Shown here in pieces: positions 11,701 to 22,354 of a stretch of DNA of 64,000 nucleotides. Under the pieces are notes generated by a model. It was not told the DNA's origin. It saw only the letters and a program-made list of their open reading frames with translations, and made no database searches. The stretch is from positions 8,640,970 through 8,704,969 of the forward strand of contig OX459110.1 in assembly GCA_949775045.1 (NCBI GenBank). The letters are read 5' to 3'. How positions within the stretch are numbered: position 1 is the first letter of the stretch; each line of letters begins with the position of its first letter. This DNA is from Metridium senile (Eukaryota; Cnidaria; Anthozoa; Actiniaria; Metridiidae). Position numbers and translations under genes: made by a program.

Positions 11701-12449
11701 TTTTGGGATTACAGCAAATGGCAGCATTAGACGCCAACTACATAGCACCAATACAAAGGTTTAATCCCAATAACCCTGGAAACCCAGTAATGCGATCTCA
11801 GGCCCTCACGTCCATGGCGCTTGGTAGGTCCCAGGTCTCTCCTGATCAACTCCGTATGTTGCCTTCAATGCCACAACGAATGCAAGCAATGCCTTCTAGG
11901 TTTCCGCAAGCGCCTGTAGTTAGGCAGATGCCCCAGCAGTTGCCCCAGCAACAGGGCTTCATTCAGAACAGACCAAACGGGTTTATTCAAAACGGGAATG
12001 AATTCATAGGCAGCCCTTTGCGATTTAATGAAGGCTACAGAAGTCCAATAGAGTATGATAAGGGTCGTCGCCCTAGACGCTTCAAACGACCTGGCCAACC
12101 TCTTTACCGACGACGATTACATCATAGATACTATGATGATGATGATGACTATGATGATAGTTATCGTGAAAGAAGACCGCTTTACCACGAACATCTTGGA
12201 CGAGACAGGATTTCTATTGGAGGATCCTATTCTGAGAGTGAGGTCCCAAACAGTGAAGGTGAAACACTAGTCGATACCAGCAACCATGGATTTGGACCAA
12301 TCACAGTAGAGGCAAAAACTGCAGAAGGGCTTAAGAAATCGTTATGGGAGGACAAGAGAGGCGATATTATAAAGCCAAAGATTAAACAAGAGAATCCAGT
12401 GAAAACTGTTAAGAAAAAGAAAATTCCGTTTAGTTTTGGAGTTCTTTAG
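8750..12449 (+). CDS. Secreted His/Gly/Tyr-rich precursor protein (868 aa, 3 exons), paralogue of the upstream gene
   Basis: Exons 8750-9782, 10351-10674 and 11200-12449. Donors AG|GTATAC and AG|GTGAGG and acceptors TTCCAG|G and TTTAG|G are all phase 1, so the frame stays open for 2607 nt. A signal peptide (MATSKGIHWLGILGFLVCFS...) precedes AEIEVNANPAGVKVNAKPA, which aligns with PELVVNADTEGVKVQARP of the upstream gene. A His-Pro segment with a HRHHHHCHPP cluster follows, then Gly-Ser-Tyr repeats (GSYGA three times), Met/Gln-rich stretches, a Lys/Ser-rich region, and a C-terminal part with a YYDDDDDYDDSY acidic run. Processing sites: HKRQF (about residue 210), RKKRQLL (about 554), VKREM, RRPRRFKR. 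A secreted structural or matrix protein is the likeliest role; function unknown. Splicing is inferred from consensus and frame only. Confidence 0.8.
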
Positions 12450-13650
12450 AAAACAATGAACACATCGAATTAAGTTTCGCAAAGGCGTCTGGGATTGCTA
12501 CATGGGACTCAACATGCAGCTTGAAAAATGGCATCGCTGTCCCATGTAACGATTCCAAGCTCCTTTTCTTAACTCGCCCCAGGCCGCATCTCGATTTGCA
12601 TTGGTGAGTTTATATGTAAACAGACGCTGCTCTGTATATTAGACTTCCAGACAAAAAAAAAACACATGAGGACACAACCATCTAATGTTTGAAATATGCT
12701 GTTTAGACAATGAAAGTTGTTAACCATCTGTACCTCAATACTCCAGTTACACGTTATCTATCACCGCGCTGCAAGGCGCATTTGCACAGCCTAGTCTAAG
12801 CCTCGATTTGTTGTAAAAAACATTCATTGGTCCGAAGTATAGCACGGAAAAATGGTTTCGCCTAACAATAGAAAACACAGTCGAATTTACCTTTTGTCAA
12901 ATTGTACAGCGGTGCCAGATATCATGAAACTGGAGTATTCTTTTGTCCATGACACAAATACCAAGATCTGTTTCGTTGACTTTTAAACAAGCTCCAAAAA
13001 CTCATTTAAATGTGTACAAGCACTTGATATGATATCATAATTCACATACACAAGATGAATGTAATGAAATGAGTACTTACTATCAAGTAATAGTTCTTAT
13101 TCATAAATATACTATCAGTAATAGATTAGTATTTACTAATAGTACCAATGCATTTGAGAGATTGAGTAAAATTAACAGTATTATATAAGTTGCTAAAAAC
13201 AAAATATTTGTATTTCTGTGTACGTTACAATCATTAGCACAATAAGTTGTCTGTTTTTCAAAAAATCCCAAATTGCACTTGCCCTACCGCCTCGTGCAAT
13301 TACGAACTCTTCGAAAAACATTAACTCGTGCAAATTAATTCCAAATTGAACTCGAAATCATACTATTATCTGTACTAAATGCTTGTTATTAGCTGCTATG
13401 GTACATTTATTATCAATATTGATTATCAATAGCAATTATCAATTATCAATACTATTACAAATTACAAACTTTAATGACTTGTGTAATAGTGATTTGATGT
13501 TTCAAATAAACAACTCATTGATTAGGGGATAACTAATCATACTTTAGTCCTTTTGATTATTTTTTATATTCTATGTTATATTTCTTTACAATTATGTTAA
13601 AAACATGTGATTATTCTTGTGTAACATTATAAGTTTTATGCTTATCAAAA
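12450..13650. other. Intergenic downstream of the second secreted gene
   Basis: Contains the 3'UTR region and one MITE copy (listed separately). The remainder is AT-rich; TATCAATA motifs recur near 13410-13450. No gene seen. Confidence 0.45.
12737..12939. mobile_element. MITE, AATACTCCAGT family, copy 1
   Basis: Starts AATACTCCAGTTACACGTTA and ends GATATCATGAAACTGGAGTA-TT. Just inside the ends are the family core GGCGCATTTGCACAG and the inverted counterpart near TTTTGTCAAATTGTACAGCG. Six related copies occur in the window. Non-coding. Confidence 0.75.
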
Positions 13651-13988
13651 ACACGATCAACTACACGATCAACTACACGATCAACAACTACACGATCAAC
13701 TACACGATCAACTACACGATCAACACACGATCAACACACGATCAACTACACGATCAACTACACGATCAACTACACGATCAACTACACGATCAACACACGA
13801 TCAACACACGATCAACTACACGATCAACTACACGATCAACTACACGATCAACTAAACGATCAACTACACGATCAACGCACGATCAACTTCAACTACACGA
13901 TCAACTACACGATCAACTACACGATCAACTACACGATCAACGATCAACTACACCATCAACTACACGATCAACTACACGATCAACTACT
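13651..13988. repeat. 12-bp satellite, unit ACGATCAACTAC
   Basis: About 28 units of 11-13 bp, alternating ACGATCAACTAC with shorter ACGATCAAC(AC) forms, and higher-order pairs around 13735 and 13805. Every unit carries a GATC. The open frame through it (Thr-Arg-Ser-Thr repeats) has no flanking gene structure. Confidence 0.9.
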
Positions 13989-14027
13989 AGAATGACATAA
14001 CGATTTTTTTCTAAAGTTAGTCACCTA

Positions 14028-14215
14028 ATTACACTTCGCAATGCTTGAAAATGTGATGTTGCAGGTTGCTGAGTTCCGTTGCAAAAAGTAGAAATGAACT
14101 CTACTTTGTGCAATGCTGCCTGCAACACAATGAATTGTGTGACAGCCTCTATTACACTGTGCAATTCTTCAGCAACTTGTGTCGATCGCAACGGCAGTGT
14201 AACAGCGCCTAATAA
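14028..14215. mobile_element. Inverted-repeat element related to 29196-29430
   Basis: Begins near TTACACTTCGCAATGCTTGA and ends near AACGGCAGTGTAACAGCGCC. It contains CAACTTGTGTCGATCGCAAC and a GTAGAAATGAACTCTAC hairpin that also occurs, as AAGTAGAAACGAATTCTACT, in the element at 29196-29430. Probably two members of one MITE family. Confidence 0.5.
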
Positions 14216-15862
14216 GGCTAGAGATAATTAATATGTATATACACTTCTTTCATGAAAAATCGTTGTCGCCGCTAGAGCAACAAGCATCAAGCCAAGACCG
14301 AAATGAATGCTGGTTTTATGCTGGTAATATTTATTTATTTATTTAATTTAACAGCTTTATTGACCATATTGACAACATAAATTGTATAACAATAACAATA
14401 TATTAATATATTGAAATTACATTTGTAATCAACAAATTTGATTGTAATGCAATAACAAGCACGTGAACTGATGCTCACATTTTGTTATTATTTGCATACG
14501 GTTTCGAGACGTTAGTATGAAACTCCAAATTCATTTTATTATTTTTATTATTTATTATTATTAGTTTGAATTCTTTATAAAACAAGTCTGATTTCAATAC
14601 ATTAGCAGCACAAAAACAGCATTCATTTCGGTCTGGGCTTGATTCTTGGGACAACATTTCTTGAAATAAGTGTATATAGGTTTGAGATAAACGACAGTAA
14701 TTATCAGGAAGAATCTGGAATACGTTTTATTAAAATGGCTTTTATTCAAGAAACCATGGATCCATATCGTTATTATTGCGGCCATTATCAGACAATAGAA
14801 AGCACAAAAGCCTACTCATAATAAAAGCCATCAATTAAACTAATTAAGACCGAGTACTGTTGACAAAAACATCAAACAAACATACAAACAAATCACATAA
14901 ACATTAACAGTTATTAAGAATAGAGATTATTTTCATTTTGTAGTTTCTAAGTAAAAAAATATTTGGTGCTTTTTGTGGGTAGAAGGAAGGCGAACAACTC
15001 TATTGATCCGATCTACAATACACTAGGGAGTTAAAGGGATAATGTGACTCTCAGTTGTCATGGTTACGTGTTTTATAGCTTTACATAGGCTTATAATAAC
15101 ATAATAACACGAGGACAGTTACAAACAACTTAACACGAATCGTTATATTACGCTGAAATCACGATTAAATTGCTCTTAAGTGCAAGGGAATTCATCACAG
15201 CTGGCTCAAAGATATGATTCTTCGTGATCCTTCGCTTTGTATGTAGAAGCTACTTTAAGGGCGTTCAGGTATTCAAAACTTACTTCAGCTTACTTCAAAA
15301 CAGTGCCTGATCACTCAATCAAAGTAATTTGCAAGAGGCATAATTCAAAGAATTGTTTAAGACTGGATTCTAAGTTTATGTATGTTGGTTTTGAGTTATC
15401 AAGAGAAAGGAAATTCAAATTGAACTAGTCTGGATTTTGTAATTTACTGCAAGGTTATGTCTAAATACTCTGTCCTATAATAGTTTACTGGCTAGTCTCA
15501 TTAAGTACTTGATCAAAATAAGTCGTTCCAATAGGTTATTTCAAAGACTGACTAAAGGCAGTAAAGGAGAAAATGCCATGTATTCCCGAGTTCTAGCTAT
15601 TTGAGAAAAGGTCTTCAAAACTTCACTGGACGTTTCATATAACACTTTGTCTAAATACTCTGTCCATTAAAATATAAAGTCGCGAAAAGAGATATTTTAA
15701 AAGACTGGCCTTAACCTGGATCCTTTGTTTAAAGGAGTTTTTGAAGTTATCTGTAATTTTCCGTAAAGTCTGGCAAGACATTGGCAAGATATGAACTCTG
15801 CTCATCAACAGAATAAGTCCTGAAAAGTCTCTTTATTTTATTGGTATTGTCTGATTGCTAAA
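14216..15862. other. Intergenic upstream of the LRRC74-like gene
   Basis: AT-rich. Includes a short inverted pair around 14285-14330 and 14608-14645 (AAGACCGAAATGAATGCTG versus CAGCATTCATTTCGGTCT). Also short phrases repeated near 15460 and 15645 (TCTAAATACTCTGTCC). No exon recognised; the last part should be the promoter of the next gene. Confidence 0.4.
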
Positions 15863-18426
15863 ATGCTACAAAGCACTAGTCACAGTCCGGCAGGGAGCCG
15901 TGGTACAAGTATTCAGTCATGTAAAAGCCGAGTCACTAAACATGCTGTACGCTCAGCTTCTTCAAGTGCATGTAGTTCAATCAGAAAAGCAGAGCAGACT
16001 ATCAAGGCCTTGAATACAGAGACTCTGGATGAAAAGGTATTGTCTACATACAATAGACCAGTCCCATGTTATCTATTACCGCTTTACCATTTGACAAAAG
16101 GCGCATTTGCACCTGGGATAGCCTGAGGGATAGCCTCAATTCAGAGTAAATTCAAATGTGTTTTCTATTGTTATAAAGCGATAACATATTTTCGTGCTTT
16201 GCTTTTGATTTGTGAATGACAACAAATGTGTCTTTTGGGATTTGTGAATATTTTGACAACAAATCGAGGCTTAGCCTGTACAAATGCGCCTTTTGTCAAA
16301 AAGTACAGCGGTGATCAGATAACGTGAAACTAGAGTATTATCGAGATCATCATTATTGAGATATTTATAATTATTATAATCATTATTAGCAACATCATCG
16401 TCACTATCATAATTATTGACTTTGTCTGATATTATAATTTCAATCACCAACATCATTGCCATCATCTTCGTCATTTTTATTACCATCATCACCATCACCT
16501 GTGCCATCAGTATCATCGCCACTGTTGTTATTTCTATTCAAAGGATGAAACAATGAGGTGTTAACATCGAGATAACACTGGGATACTGACCTGTTATCGT
16601 CATGCTATCATCTCTAATTATCATCATCATCATCACCATCATTATCATCATCATCATCATTTTTATCACCATCATCATCATCACCATCATTATCATCATC
16701 ACCTATTGTATCGAGCTCACACTGGGATACTGACCTGTCATCGTCATGCTATCATTGTATTAATTATTATCATCACCACCATCACTATCATTATCATTAT
16801 CACCTATTGTTATTACTATTCAAAGGATGAAACGATGTCAGTATCGAGTTCACACTGGGATACGGACCTGGAAGATGATGATGACTCAGACAACACGCAA
16901 CAGACTGACAAGCAAATCTACGAGCAAACCTGTGAGACTCTTGGTGTTACCCCAGTGTCCAGGTTTAGCAAGGAAATCGGCCAGGAAGAGGTCACGATAA
17001 GTCACAGACATCTACGCGAGATGGGAGCAAAGGCTATAGCGGTGGTATTAGCCAATTGTAGTACGACAACCAAGGTAATTTTACGTAATTTCGTGTGATA
17101 TGCTGTCATTTCACGTTAAGTCGTGTGATTTGCTGTCAATTCATATAAATATGGGCCTGCTTTCTCACACATACTCCAAACTACATTCTGTATTTACAAG
17201 GGCACCACATTCAAACTATCATGTTGATTTTTGTGGAGGGAGTAACCGGATAACCATTATTGTGTGATGCGATGCGATGCGATGTGATGTGATGCGATGT
17301 GATGCCACGTCATGTCATGTCATGTTCTATAAAGAAGTTTAATATATGATCTAATGTATGTTTAACGTCTTTGAAGGTTCAAGTCCCTTCTAACGCTTTC
17401 AACCCAAAAGGAGGCATCCACATTGGCAAAATACTAAGAAAGAACAGCATCGTTAGAGAACTAAACCTTGCCAACAACAACATCAACAAGGAAGGCGTAC
17501 GGGCTATTGCAGAAGCAGTAAGTGAAAATAATGTAATACGCAGACTGGACCTCTCTGGGAATGGACTGACGGATAAGGATGCAAGGATCTTGTCTGACGC
17601 TATTGAAAATAACGGATCTTTAAGATACCTCAACTTAAGTTATAATAAATTCGGAGAAGCATCGGGTCAGTATTTTGGATCTGCGCTGAGTTACAACAAT
17701 GGGATCATAGAACTAAACTTTAGTTGGAATAACATACGAAGGCGTGGTGCTCAGGCAATTCATAAAGGTTTACGCTATAACGATGCACTGGAAAAATTGG
17801 ATCTGTCTTGGAATGGATTCGATGACTTCGGGACGGAGGAACTTAAAGAAGCACTGAAGCGCAATACAAGCCTTGTTGAGTTGAATATCAGTAATAATCG
17901 CCTCAGTGACGTAGGGCTGACGCACATTGCCGAAGGGCTTGATGGGAATGCAACGCTAGAATCTCTGGACGTCAGTCGTAATTCAGGGATACGGTGTTCA
18001 AAGGGAGTTGTCATAATGTTGGATTATATCAAGAAAAAGAAATGCAATCTAAAAACTTTAAAAATAATCGATGTCAATCTTGAATACGCGTGCGTGGACA
18101 CGATAAAAGAGTGTCTCCAAGACAACGAAGAGCTAAACATCGAGTTTGGCTGTAAGAAGAAGGATACTTTTGCTACCAAGAAAGCTGAGATCAATCCAGT
18201 TGATTTACTTAAAGAGTACATAGCCAATGAGAAGACCCACTTGTCGGAGTTGTTCAGACGACTGGATATCAACGGACAGTTCAGGGATTGTCTTACTAGA
18301 GATGAGTTTATCGATGGTATGAAAAGACTTAAAGTCATGAATGAATTCTATATTGATCAACTGGTTGATATTTTAGACTCGGACGGTGATGGGGAAATCG
18401 ACTACAGCGAATTTGCAAACCTGTGA
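15863..18426 (+). CDS. LRRC74A/B-like leucine-rich repeat protein with C-terminal EF-hand (490 aa)
   Basis: Exons 15863-16036, 16826-17074 and 17377-18426, all phase 0 (GAAAAG|GTATTG, TTCAAAG|GAT, ACCAAG|GTAATT, TTGAAG|GTT). Residues 1-100 are Ser-rich then acidic. From about 125 to 400 there are eight or nine 28-residue ribonuclease-inhibitor-type LRRs, e.g. LRYLNLSYNKFGEASGQYFG and LEKLDLSWNGFDDFGTEELK. The C-terminus has a degenerate EF-hand and one canonical loop, DSDGDGEIDYSE, with all Ca ligands at positions 1, 3, 5, 9 and 12. Length and order match vertebrate LRRC74A/B (about 490 aa), a poorly characterised family of presumed Ca-binding scaffolds. The protein stops four residues after the last loop ligand, so the final helix is short. 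A diverged copy of the exon's end lies directly downstream. First-exon assignment is less certain than the LRR exons. Confidence 0.8.
16052..16339. mobile_element. MITE, AATACTCCAGT family, copy 2 (in LRRC74-like intron 1)
   Basis: Left end AATAGACCAGTCCCATGTTA is followed by TTTGACAAAAGGCGCATTTG. The right half has AAATGCGCCTTTTGTCAAAA and ends GTGAAACTAGAGTATT. It starts 15 nt inside the intron, right after the donor at 16037. Confidence 0.7.
16521..16760 (+). repeat. Degenerate upstream copies of the exon 2 boundary within ATC microsatellite
   Basis: The real exon 2 start (TATTCAAAG|GATGAAACGATG, 16814-16837) is echoed at 16534-16555 as TATTCAAAGGATGAAACAATG followed by ACACTGGGATACTGACCTG. 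It appears again in part at 16708-16736 (TATCGAGCTCACACTGGGAT). Use of the first decoy acceptor would reach TAA within three codons. The copies are separated by (ATC)n tracts, which suggests duplication of about 115-170 bp units. Confidence 0.7.
17255..17330. repeat. GATGC/GATGT pentamer microsatellite in LRRC74-like intron 2
   Basis: Runs of GATGC and GATGT followed by CATGT units, inside the intron 17075-17376. Confidence 0.8.
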
Positions 18427-18433
18427 TCTTATT

Positions 18434-18580
18434 TGGGACTGCCTCACTAGAAATGAGTTTATCGATGATATCAAAAGACTTAAAGTGATGAATGAATTCT
18501 ATATTGATCAACTTGTTGATATTTTAGACTCGGACGGCGATGGGGGAAATACTACAGTGAATTTGCTAACGCTGTGGTCT
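18434..18580 (+). pseudogene. Tandem, frameshifted copy of the last EF-hand exon end
   Basis: The segment repeats 18284-18430 with a 150-151 bp period: ATGAGTTTATCGATG, AATGAATTCTATATTGATCA and ATTTTAGACTCGGACGG all recur in order. One G gained and two bases lost in the EF loop break the frame after DSDGDG. It lies directly behind the stop codon of the intact gene, so it is probably 3'UTR in the transcript. Confidence 0.8.
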
Positions 18581-19379
18581 TATTTCCCATTCCCCTCTCC
18601 AGGGGAGAGGACGAGTTGGACGCACGGAGACTGGGGAGTTGCTCGGGTAAAAGGTAACTACTTCGTGCATGTTGTCACATAATGGTCACATAATGGTTAT
18701 TCAAATATATTAAGGTATTATGAAAGGTGATATATTTGAAAAACCATTAGGTGACCACCTACACGAAGTAGTTACCGTCTACCCAAGCAATCTGTCCAGT
18801 CCCCTTGCGTCCAACTCGTCCAACTAGTTTCTTGAGAGGGCAATAGACCGCAAATCATATATAAATGGCCGGTAAGCCTCGCTCTGACTCATGGTGCTTT
18901 TGTTTTATAAAGTGAAAGTGAAGCATGCTGGGCATTTTCATATTCTGTTGTGTTCATCTTTTAATATAAAGTTATCTGTTTTAAGATTAAAGACGATTTT
19001 TTACAATAAAACAGTATTTTGTTAAAACGAATCATGCAGTGTTGTAGTTTTTCAAATGTATTTAAATATAATTTTAAGCTCTATTTTTAGTAATTGTTTC
19101 TTTAGTAATTGTTTCAGACGGTAATGAAAATCAAATGTTATAATAAAACCTAACTAACTGCAAGAAAATAATTTATACCAAAAAAGTCAAAGTACAAAAT
19201 TTAAAAACTGAAACAGTCTAAGAATCTTATAAAAGATACTGTCATTTTAAAAGAAACATAATATATGGTATATTTAAGTATATATCAACAAATATTTAGT
19301 TCCATAAAAGAAGTTGGAAATCTTTCAAATTAGTTAGAGCATATCTTTCAAAACGTCTTAAAATATTTGTTCGGATTAT
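18581..19379. other. Intergenic between convergent LRR genes
   Basis: An imperfect inverted repeat occupies about 18590-18840: GGACGAGTTGGACGCACGGA versus TGCGTCCAACTCGTCC, and TAACTACTTCGTGCATG versus CACGAAGTAGTTAC. AATAAA at 19005-19010 is a candidate polyadenylation signal for the plus-strand gene. The rest is AT-rich. Confidence 0.5.
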
Positions 19380-21112
19380 CTAATCTGTATTAATACTATT
19401 CCTGTTGCTTTCTTCCAAAAGCTTCTTCTGTTCCTGGGTATGTTTTCTGACCTTATCATTCAATATGACAACGGCCTCTATAGCTTTCAACATATGTCCT
19501 TCTTCTCCGCTATGAGGTAGAAAATCGCCTTCTCTGAACTTGTTGACCCATCTTCGCTTAAACTGGTTCATTAGCTGAACTGGTAGCGTGTTTATGCCAT
19601 CGTTGTTTCGAAGCTCAATCCAGCAGAGAACTGGAAAGTTACCGCGATCATTGAGGATCTCTGTGAGCGTTTTGACGAATTTGTTCGAGAGGTTGTTCCC
19701 TTTTAGTCCTGATCAGAAAGATAGAGAGTTTAAGTTGGCTATCTATTGTCGCCGTATCAGAACTACCGTATGCAATCTTGAAAACAATGCCATTATTATA
19801 TATGGTATTGTAGGTGAGAAGTAACAAAAGACATTGATTAGCGCGCGAGATTTTTTTCTTTTTTTTTTAACAGGTTGAGATTGCAACAGAACAATAGGCA
19901 TATCTTTGATACGCCAATCATCACCACAATCATCATCTTTAACATCATATCATATAGGCACCTTTTGAGAGACAGAAGTTTATTAGTGTATTCACTATTT
20001 GATGCTACTATCTTTAAATAAAAGGTTTATTATTATTACTATTTCAACATCATCGCAATAAACATCATTATCACTATGACTATTACCAACAAAAATACTA
20101 TAATATTTATCTTTATCATCATTGCCATTATGTGCATCTTCATGACAACCATTATTTTATCATTACATATCATCTCATTGTTATCATCGTCATCACCTTC
20201 ACAATTGTCACCAACACATCATCATAACTCCATTCGTCATCTCCACCATCATGATCATCATCATCAAAATCAACATCATAGCCGTCAACATCATTAAGCT
20301 CATAATAATCATCGACATCATTTCAAATAGCTTTTCCAGATAGTATAACTTGCAATTGCACCATACCAGTTATCATTATGATTGTCACCATCATAATCGT
20401 CAACACCATTACCATCATAATAATCATCAACATCATTTCAAATAGCTTTTCCAGATAGTATAACTTGCAATTGCACCATACCAGTCATCATTATGATTGT
20501 CACCATCATAATCGTCAACACCATTACCATCATAATGATCATCAGCTGTTATTTAAAATATCTTACCTATATAGTACAACTTGCTATTGCACCATACCAG
20601 TCTTGATTCAGATTAACCGTCTATTATAACCGTCAACATCATTACCATCATAATAATCATCTATTAATTAAAATATCTTACCTATATAGTACAACTTGCT
20701 ATTGCACCATAGCAGTCTTGATTCAGATTAACCGTCTATTATAACCGTCAACATCATTACCATAATAATAATAATCTATTAATTAAAATATCTTACCTAT
20801 ATAGTACAACTTGCTATTGTACCGTAATAGTGCGTACATCAACTGTTCGCCTTCTGCATCGCCCAAACCAGTGAAATTAAACGTCAATTTTTGTAAGTCT
20901 CTGTTTCGCGATAGCATGTACTTCATCGATGAGAAAGCTGGTTTATGCATTAAACTCCACCCAATTAATCGAATTTCTCCAAGGTTTTGCTGAAGAAAGA
21001 ACCGTTGAGTGAGTCTGGGTGGTGTCAAGTATCCCTCCTTGTTAAATCTATTAAAGTAGCTAGCTAGCTTTCTGCACGTCATAATTGCTTGTCTGTTTCG
21101 TTTGGAAGCCAT
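19380..21112 (-). CDS. LRR-like protein, unknown (two exons seen, at least 214 aa)
   Basis: Exons 20797-21112 (5') and 19380-19708 (3'). The donor ATAG|GTAAGA and acceptor GATCAG|GA are both phase 1 and rebuild ...LYYIGLKGNNLSNKFVKT, an LRR-type LxxLxLxxNxL pattern. Earlier, LQKLTFNFTGLGDAEGEQLM also fits the RI-type LRR rhythm, preceded by GEIRLIGWSLMHKPAFSSMK. The C-terminal third is helical and charged. The ATG at 21112 may be internal: CCCTCCAG, an acceptor-like sequence, sits 13 nt upstream, and the frame stays open to it. Convergent with the LRRC74-like gene 950 bp away. Family not recognised. Confidence 0.65.
20290..20830 (-). repeat. 115-bp tandem repeat copying an exon 3' end and its donor site
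   Basis: The true exon end (minus strand: CAATAGCAAGTTGTACTATA then G|GTAAGATA, donor at 20797) recurs at spacings of 115, 115, 116 and 116 bp, at about 20682, 20567, 20451 and 20335. Copies at 20682 and 20567 keep GGTAAGAT; the two distal copies have lost it. ATC-rich microsatellite fills each unit. Confidence 0.85.
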
Positions 21113-21183
21113 TGCCTCGTGTATTCTGGAGGGAATAAGAAGAATGAGAATGCTTAAGAAGAACTGTACTAAATAGAAAGAAA

Positions 21184-21275
21184 CGATAGGTAATATAATG
21201 AAATTTGTAACACCGTAAAAAATGTTGACTTAACTTTACTGACGTTTCGAGCTTTAGCCCTTCGTCGGAATAAAA
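21184..21275 (+). repeat. Interspersed repeat with CTTTAGCCCTTCGTCGG, copy 1
   Basis: GATAGGTAATATAATGAAAT, then TTGTAACACCGTAAAAAATG, TTAACTTTACTGACGTTTCG and AGCTTTAGCCCTTCGTCGGA. Other copies lie near 30168, 34256, 43654, 44497, 51011, 56972 and 61222. Full copies begin with GGAAACTAGCGAGTAAACTA. Confidence 0.8.
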
Positions 21276-21700
21276 GAGTTAGACTAAGACAGACACTGAG
21301 TTTAAATAAGAAGCGGGAAAAGTGATGAACCAATCAAAAGGCGATAGAAAATGTAGGAGGAGTAAAAGAACAATGGAAAAATTAATTGAAAGCGAATCGT
21401 TCATTCTTGCCGAAAGGTTGTTGTGTACCTAAGGAATAAATTAGTCGCATTTCTTTAGATTTGCAGTTATTGTTAGTTCCAGTAATACGACATAAACCAA
21501 AAGCTGTCATGTGATTAATGTTATGATTAGAAGAATAAAAATGGCGGGAGACTGGCTTTGTGTTGTATTGTCGTTCGTGCCTATATCACGAACGTGATCG
21601 TGGATACGATCACCAAGACGTCTACCAGAAAGAAATGTGACGATGAATCTATAGTGAAGTGCTTTGTTAATGTGCTTTGTTAATGTGCTTTGTTAATGTG

Positions 21701-21831
21701 GTTGGTTGGTTGGTTGGTTGGTTGGTTGGTTGGTTGGTTGGTTGGTTGGTTGGTTGGTTGGTTGGTTGGTTGGTTGGTTGGTTGGTTGGTTGGTTGGTTG
21801 GTTGGTTGGTTGGTTGGTTGGTTGGTTTGTT
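21701..21831. repeat. (GGTT)n tetranucleotide microsatellite
   Basis: About 32 uninterrupted GGTT/TTGG units. The open frames through it (Val-Gly-Trp-Leu, or Thr-Asn-Gln-Pro on the minus strand) are artefacts. Confidence 0.95.
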
Positions 21832-22118
21832 GGTAATATTCACCTGCGTAAGGCATCATGTGCAAAGCTGTCAACAAGGAATCTACTTTGTTGCAATAAA
21901 TCCACAAGTCCTAAATTAGATATCATTTTCGTCTCTCGGGTCATGTCTAAGTTCCAGCAAAGCTACAAAAATAGAAACAATGTCAAAAATATACACTCTG
22001 AGCTAAAACAAATTTCAATTATCGAAAGATGTAACAGTTTATTTGTTTTATTGCAAGGTCCACATACCTTATAATAATAATTATGGCGACAAAAACAATA
22101 AGACAAAACAAAATATAA

Positions 22119-22338
22119 ACCATACTCCATATCTATCACCGCTGTACTTTTTAAGAAAAGGCGCGTTTGCACAGGCCAAGCCTCGACTTGTTGTTAAAAT
22201 ATTCACAAACCCCAAGCAAAGCAAACAAAAATGTTATCGCTTAACAATAGACAACACATTTGAATTTACTCCTAATTGAGACTATCCCTGTGAAAATGCG
22301 CCTTTTATACAAACAGTACAGCGGTGCTAGATAACACG
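22119..22338. mobile_element. MITE, AATACTCCAGT family, copy 3
   Basis: TATCTATCACCGCTGTACTT, then AAGAAAAGGCGCGTTTGCAC on the left; GAAAATGCGCCTTTTATACA and TACAGCGGTGCTAGATAACA on the right. The outermost ends are eroded. It abuts the possible exon at 22355-22527. Confidence 0.7.
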
Positions 22339-22354
22339 ATTCGTCTACGCCTAC

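Noticed and set aside
13617..14000. Thr-Arg-Ser repeat protein
   Set aside because: Satellite DNA open in several frames; no gene structure around it.
18386..18682. Frame reading through the second EF-hand copy as a separate gene
   Set aside because: It overlaps the LRRC74-like coding end, starts inside the EF loop and is frameshifted against the intact copy.
21677..22074. Val-Gly-Trp-Leu and Thr-Asn-Gln-Pro repeat frames
   Set aside because: (GGTT)n microsatellite.
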